Shown piece by piece: positions 60,820 through 64,000 of a stretch of 64,000 bases of DNA; positions within the stretch are counted from its first letter, which is position 1; the number at the start of each line of letters is the position of its first letter. The translations under genes and the position numbers were made by a program. The notes below the pieces were generated by a model. That model saw nothing but the letters and a program-made list of their open reading frames with translations. It was not told where the DNA came from and did not search any database. Location: NCBI RefSeq assembly GCF_021134715.1, contig NC_060018.1, positions 7,147,501 to 7,211,500 of the forward strand, in the 5' to 3' direction. Origin of the DNA: Daphnia pulex (Eukaryota > Arthropoda > Branchiopoda > Diplostraca > Daphniidae).

Positions 60820-63480
60820 GTAAATAATAAGGACCCATAAATCCACCGGTGCGGAGACAGAGATGCAGCGGTGATGGGACGGATGATTCCAAAAGAAAGA
60901 AAAGCTATTTTTAAGTAGGAATTATAAAATGATAAATTTTCAAGGTGTTATGGCTACATTTTTTAAAATAATAATTTTTAATCCAGCAGATAATTTCAGC
61001 ACGATATGGCTGTAGTGTAGCCATTTAAAACTATAAATAGTGTTTGATGCGGTGTAAAAATATATTTTTGCACTTCGCAACCCGAATGCCTGATATAGTG
61101 ATATATCATATATGTTAAGATTGATTTCAACTTCTTTTCGCTTCTTTTCCTTCTACGACTCGCTATTGTCAAAGCCGTATCGCCTGTCACATGACGTATG
61201 CAGAGGCGCCTGCTTACGCAGATGTATCAACATCGTTAACGCAGATTGTTACATTTTAACAATTTAATCTATACATCCACGAAGCATGCATAGCTATAGG
61301 AATTGTTTGTTTTTTGTTCGAGAACAACGATATGGGTGAGCAGCACATGCGAGCGCATGATACTATTTGAATACATCCCCGTGTTTTGCATATAGGTTAC
61401 AGAATAAGTGTGTTATGAATATTTCATGCTTGTTATTCAACTAGTATTGCCGCTCTAAAAAGATGGAAAGCAGGTGCATAGGAATGTATGTGTTTCACAG
61501 CTCCATGCGGTACAAAATTTTCTACATACAGATAGTTGTGAGTGTTTTAACGCAAACATAATTTATTTTAGCTACTTCACAACAAATATATGTTCCAAAT
61601 TCACTTTTGGTCCTCCCCATCTTTTGCAGTTGCATGATGAGTACAAATGAAAAACTAAAAAAGAGAAATATAATGCTATCCATATGCTTTTATATCCAAT
61701 TATACTTTTCAATTGGGGATCCGCTTCCGCTGCGGTATTATACAAATTTACATTTCAGTCCCAAATGCACCAAACACCAGACATATCACAATCATTCTCA
61801 AATTAAAGTTTTTAAATTTGTGTCTTATTAGATGATATTACATGAATGGTATGGTATGGAATGGTCAAAGTGGTATGAAATAATTATGTTATTATTTCTT
61901 ATTCATTGTACGGCAAAAAGAAATTCTCTGTTGATATATGGGCCACAATTTTTACATCGGTTTTTCAACATTTTTTTTTACATGAACGAACCCTTGAACG
62001 AACCTTTACATGTTACGTGTGTTATAAGCCTGTTTGCTATAAAATATACTAGTATATGATAATAACTGTTTAATCTCGTGTACGAGAATATACAACGTTA
62101 AGTTTCGTAAATTAAACGGAATCGAGTGGAATATACTTTCAGACTGCATACAAAATATCGCCCTGCCAGTCTGCTACCCCACTCAACTCAGCTACCAACT
62201 AACGGTAAAGTGCACTTGCTATTCAGTTTGTTGCTGTACATTGAGACAGTCAATTTGCTGCATCCCCAATTGTCTTGGTTGATTGATGCACTTGGGAGAG
62301 TAGACCGAACAGAAGGCCTAGGTACCGACTTCAAACAATGAAATATGGATTCAAATTGGACATTCAATTTTGTCACGATTACGTCAAGAATTATAGCGAC
62401 CATCAGCCACCTACAGTAAATTGTTCATCAGCTCATAGCTGCTCACCAAAACCGACGAGACGATCTTTTCTCTTCTTTCCTCAATGCGCCCAAATGAAAT
62501 ACAAGTGACCGTACGAGCGAAATAATAATAACTTCCACACTAGAGAGATCTATGTGTGGGGAAAGAAAATGACAGGAGGGAGGGTGACAAAGTTACTGTA
62601 GTATATTTTTTAAAATAAAATTTTGTATTCTTGTATACTAGTAAGAATGATATAATGAGGTACTATGGGGCCGTACATGAACCGTTTTACGTTATAAATA
62701 AAAAAAAAATAATAATAAAAAAAAAAACATTTCTATAACTTTTTATGACAAAAAAAAACCGTTTGGGCAATAAATTTAAAAGATTGATCTATTGATCCAG
62801 CAGCACACACCAAATAATGATGATGATAAAAAAAGGAATCCATTTGGTCGCGCATCGGGTTTGTCCGCAATGCGCTTCGATTGACACATGAAACGTCTCC
62901 CCCAAAAAAAGTCAAATGGCTTCCTCTGTCAAAGATTATACGAGATCTCTTATTGCTTTCCAAGAAAAAAAAAATGTATGCGTCTATATTATTTCATGAT
63001 GCAGCCCCTTTTAGGTGTCATCGAGTGTCATCGTTTTCCCACTCTCCGCCACTCACGCTTTCGTTTTTTATTCCAATCCCATGAATGAAAAACACACAAC
63101 GAACTATTCACTTTCACAACTTTTACTAATATTCAAAAGAATAGGCTAATGATTTATGGTGTCTGGTATAATGTTTTCCTACCGTTTTCATTTTATTTAT
63201 TTTTTAGGGGTAGGGGGTTATGGGGAGAGAGATGACTGAAGTTTAGTTGCATTTGTAATAGTGATGCGCACATTTTGCTATCTGCCCTCGATTCATTAAG
63301 GAAACAGGACATTTGTGTGTCTAAAGCTTTATTGTATTTCTTATTAGCATATTCCATCTTCCGACTGTTGCGCACTACAGCTTGTCAGTAGTAAGCCTAC
63401 ATGTAGTATCACAATACGTTCAGAAGCGCGCAGCTGACTTAAAAAAAAGGAAGTAAGCGCAGGAAACTTCACATGAGGCT
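60820..63480. other. Spacer without a supported gene
   Basis: About 2.6 kb of AT-rich DNA with short A-runs (62695-62735) and a TGA triplet run near 62820. The open frames are under 80 codons and show no domain or signal peptide I recognise. Confidence 0.45.
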
Positions 63481-63506
63481 GCTACTAGGATATTGTGCGT
63501 GGTAGC

Positions 63507-63515
63507 TATATAAAG
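63507..63515 (+). promoter_or_regulatory. TATA box of the proctolin gene
   Basis: TATATAAAG lies about 30 bp before CTTGTCATTCTC, a plausible initiator. The 5' UTR exon that follows ends at a strong donor (AGCTG/GTAAGT, 63579), and the next exon, starting at 63783 after TTTATTTCACAG, carries the start codon. Confidence 0.6.
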
Positions 63516-63796
63516 ATGCCCAGTTACTCTGCTCTTGTCATTCTCACACAGTCCCTTACAAAGGCAAAATACATAGCTGGTAAGTTCTACTCTTTGAATT
63601 AACTTCATGACTTCAAACTGCAAAACGTCTGTAACAATGTCATGTGTATAGTATTCAATTTTCACCTTTCTATTGTCTATGTTTCTTATTAATTTGCTAA
63701 TTCAATTTTTGATTTCTCTTAGTGGTAGAACTAATAATGCTTTCCAAACGTATCTAATAGATCTACATCGTTTATTTCACAGATCTTAGTTGAATC

Positions 63797-63994
63797 ATGT
63801 TAAAGTCGACTTCCCTCAAAGCGCTTCTGACGCTTTTCATGGTGACTTTTGTTATAATGGCATCATCGTCCGGCTCAAGTTGGGGAGTTGATGCTCGTTA
63901 TCTACCCACTCGATCTGATCCACTATCACCAATTGGGCCCCCTCGAGGTGAAGATCCACGTTTCGACCGTCTCTACGACATAATCATTAGAGAG
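63797..63994 (+). CDS. Proct: Proctolin neuropeptide precursor, first coding exon (partial)
   Basis: The start codon at 63797 opens a signal peptide (hydrophobic core LLTLFMVTFVIMASS, ending WGVDA), followed directly by RYLPT, the exact proctolin pentapeptide, then Arg-Ser as in insect precursors (RYLPTRS). Cleavage by signal peptidase plus removal at Arg would free the peptide. Proctolin is a myotropic neuropeptide acting through a G-protein-coupled receptor. The rest of the visible precursor includes DPRFDRLYDIIIREV, and the exon ends at a donor, GAGAG/GTATTT, at 63994. The remainder lies beyond the window. The gene has a TATA box and a 5' UTR intron (63580-63782). Confidence 0.85.
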
Positions 63995-64000
63995 GTATTT

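Noticed and set aside
1-64000. CRISPR arrays, operons or ribosome binding sites
   Set aside because: The window is spliced eukaryotic DNA; no regularly spaced direct repeats were seen.

Overview
This window is animal nuclear DNA with spliced genes, GT-AG introns that are often 60-100 bp, and AT-rich spacers. The gene set points to an arthropod: a chitin deacetylase with a chitin-binding domain, a Fat cadherin about as long as the fly protein, Bap60, and a proctolin precursor. Short introns and tight packing suggest a branchiopod crustacean such as Daphnia, but that is inference. I reconstructed exons by hand. For every complete gene below, the exon lengths sum to a whole number of codons and the splice phases agree.

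Left part (1-10.6 kb) is messy. A very long minus-strand reading frame with a Gly-rich, collagen-like segment runs off the left edge. Upstream of it are a 1.2-kb insertion bounded by inverted repeats and a decayed set of exons with at least three frameshifts. Further on are truncated relics of a SNF2/TTF2-like ATPase and of a TFIIS central-domain protein, then a near-perfect palindromic element with TTAA ends.

Middle (10.6-45 kb): MIC10 (+), DNAJC16 (-), the giant atypical cadherin Fat (-; 17 coding exons, 34 cadherin repeats, EGF and LamG domains, transmembrane segment and conserved tail), NDUFC2 (+), and a chitin deacetylase (-) that has lost two expected catalytic or metal-site residues.

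Right part (46-60 kb) holds four RNA polymerase II or mRNA regulators in a row: Eaf (-) with a spliced upstream ORF, Cdk12 (-), CNOT9/Rcd-1 (+) and Bap60/SMARCD (+). A 982-bp fold-back repeat lies between the divergent Cdk12 and CNOT9 genes. The last 4 kb is mostly empty except for one decayed trypsin-like exon and, at the right edge, the TATA-driven start of a proctolin neuropeptide gene.

The genes do not form one pathway. MIC10 and NDUFC2 are mitochondrial inner-membrane proteins. Eaf, Cdk12, Bap60 and CNOT9 act at successive steps from chromatin remodelling through elongation to mRNA decay. Fat acts in planar polarity and Hippo growth control.
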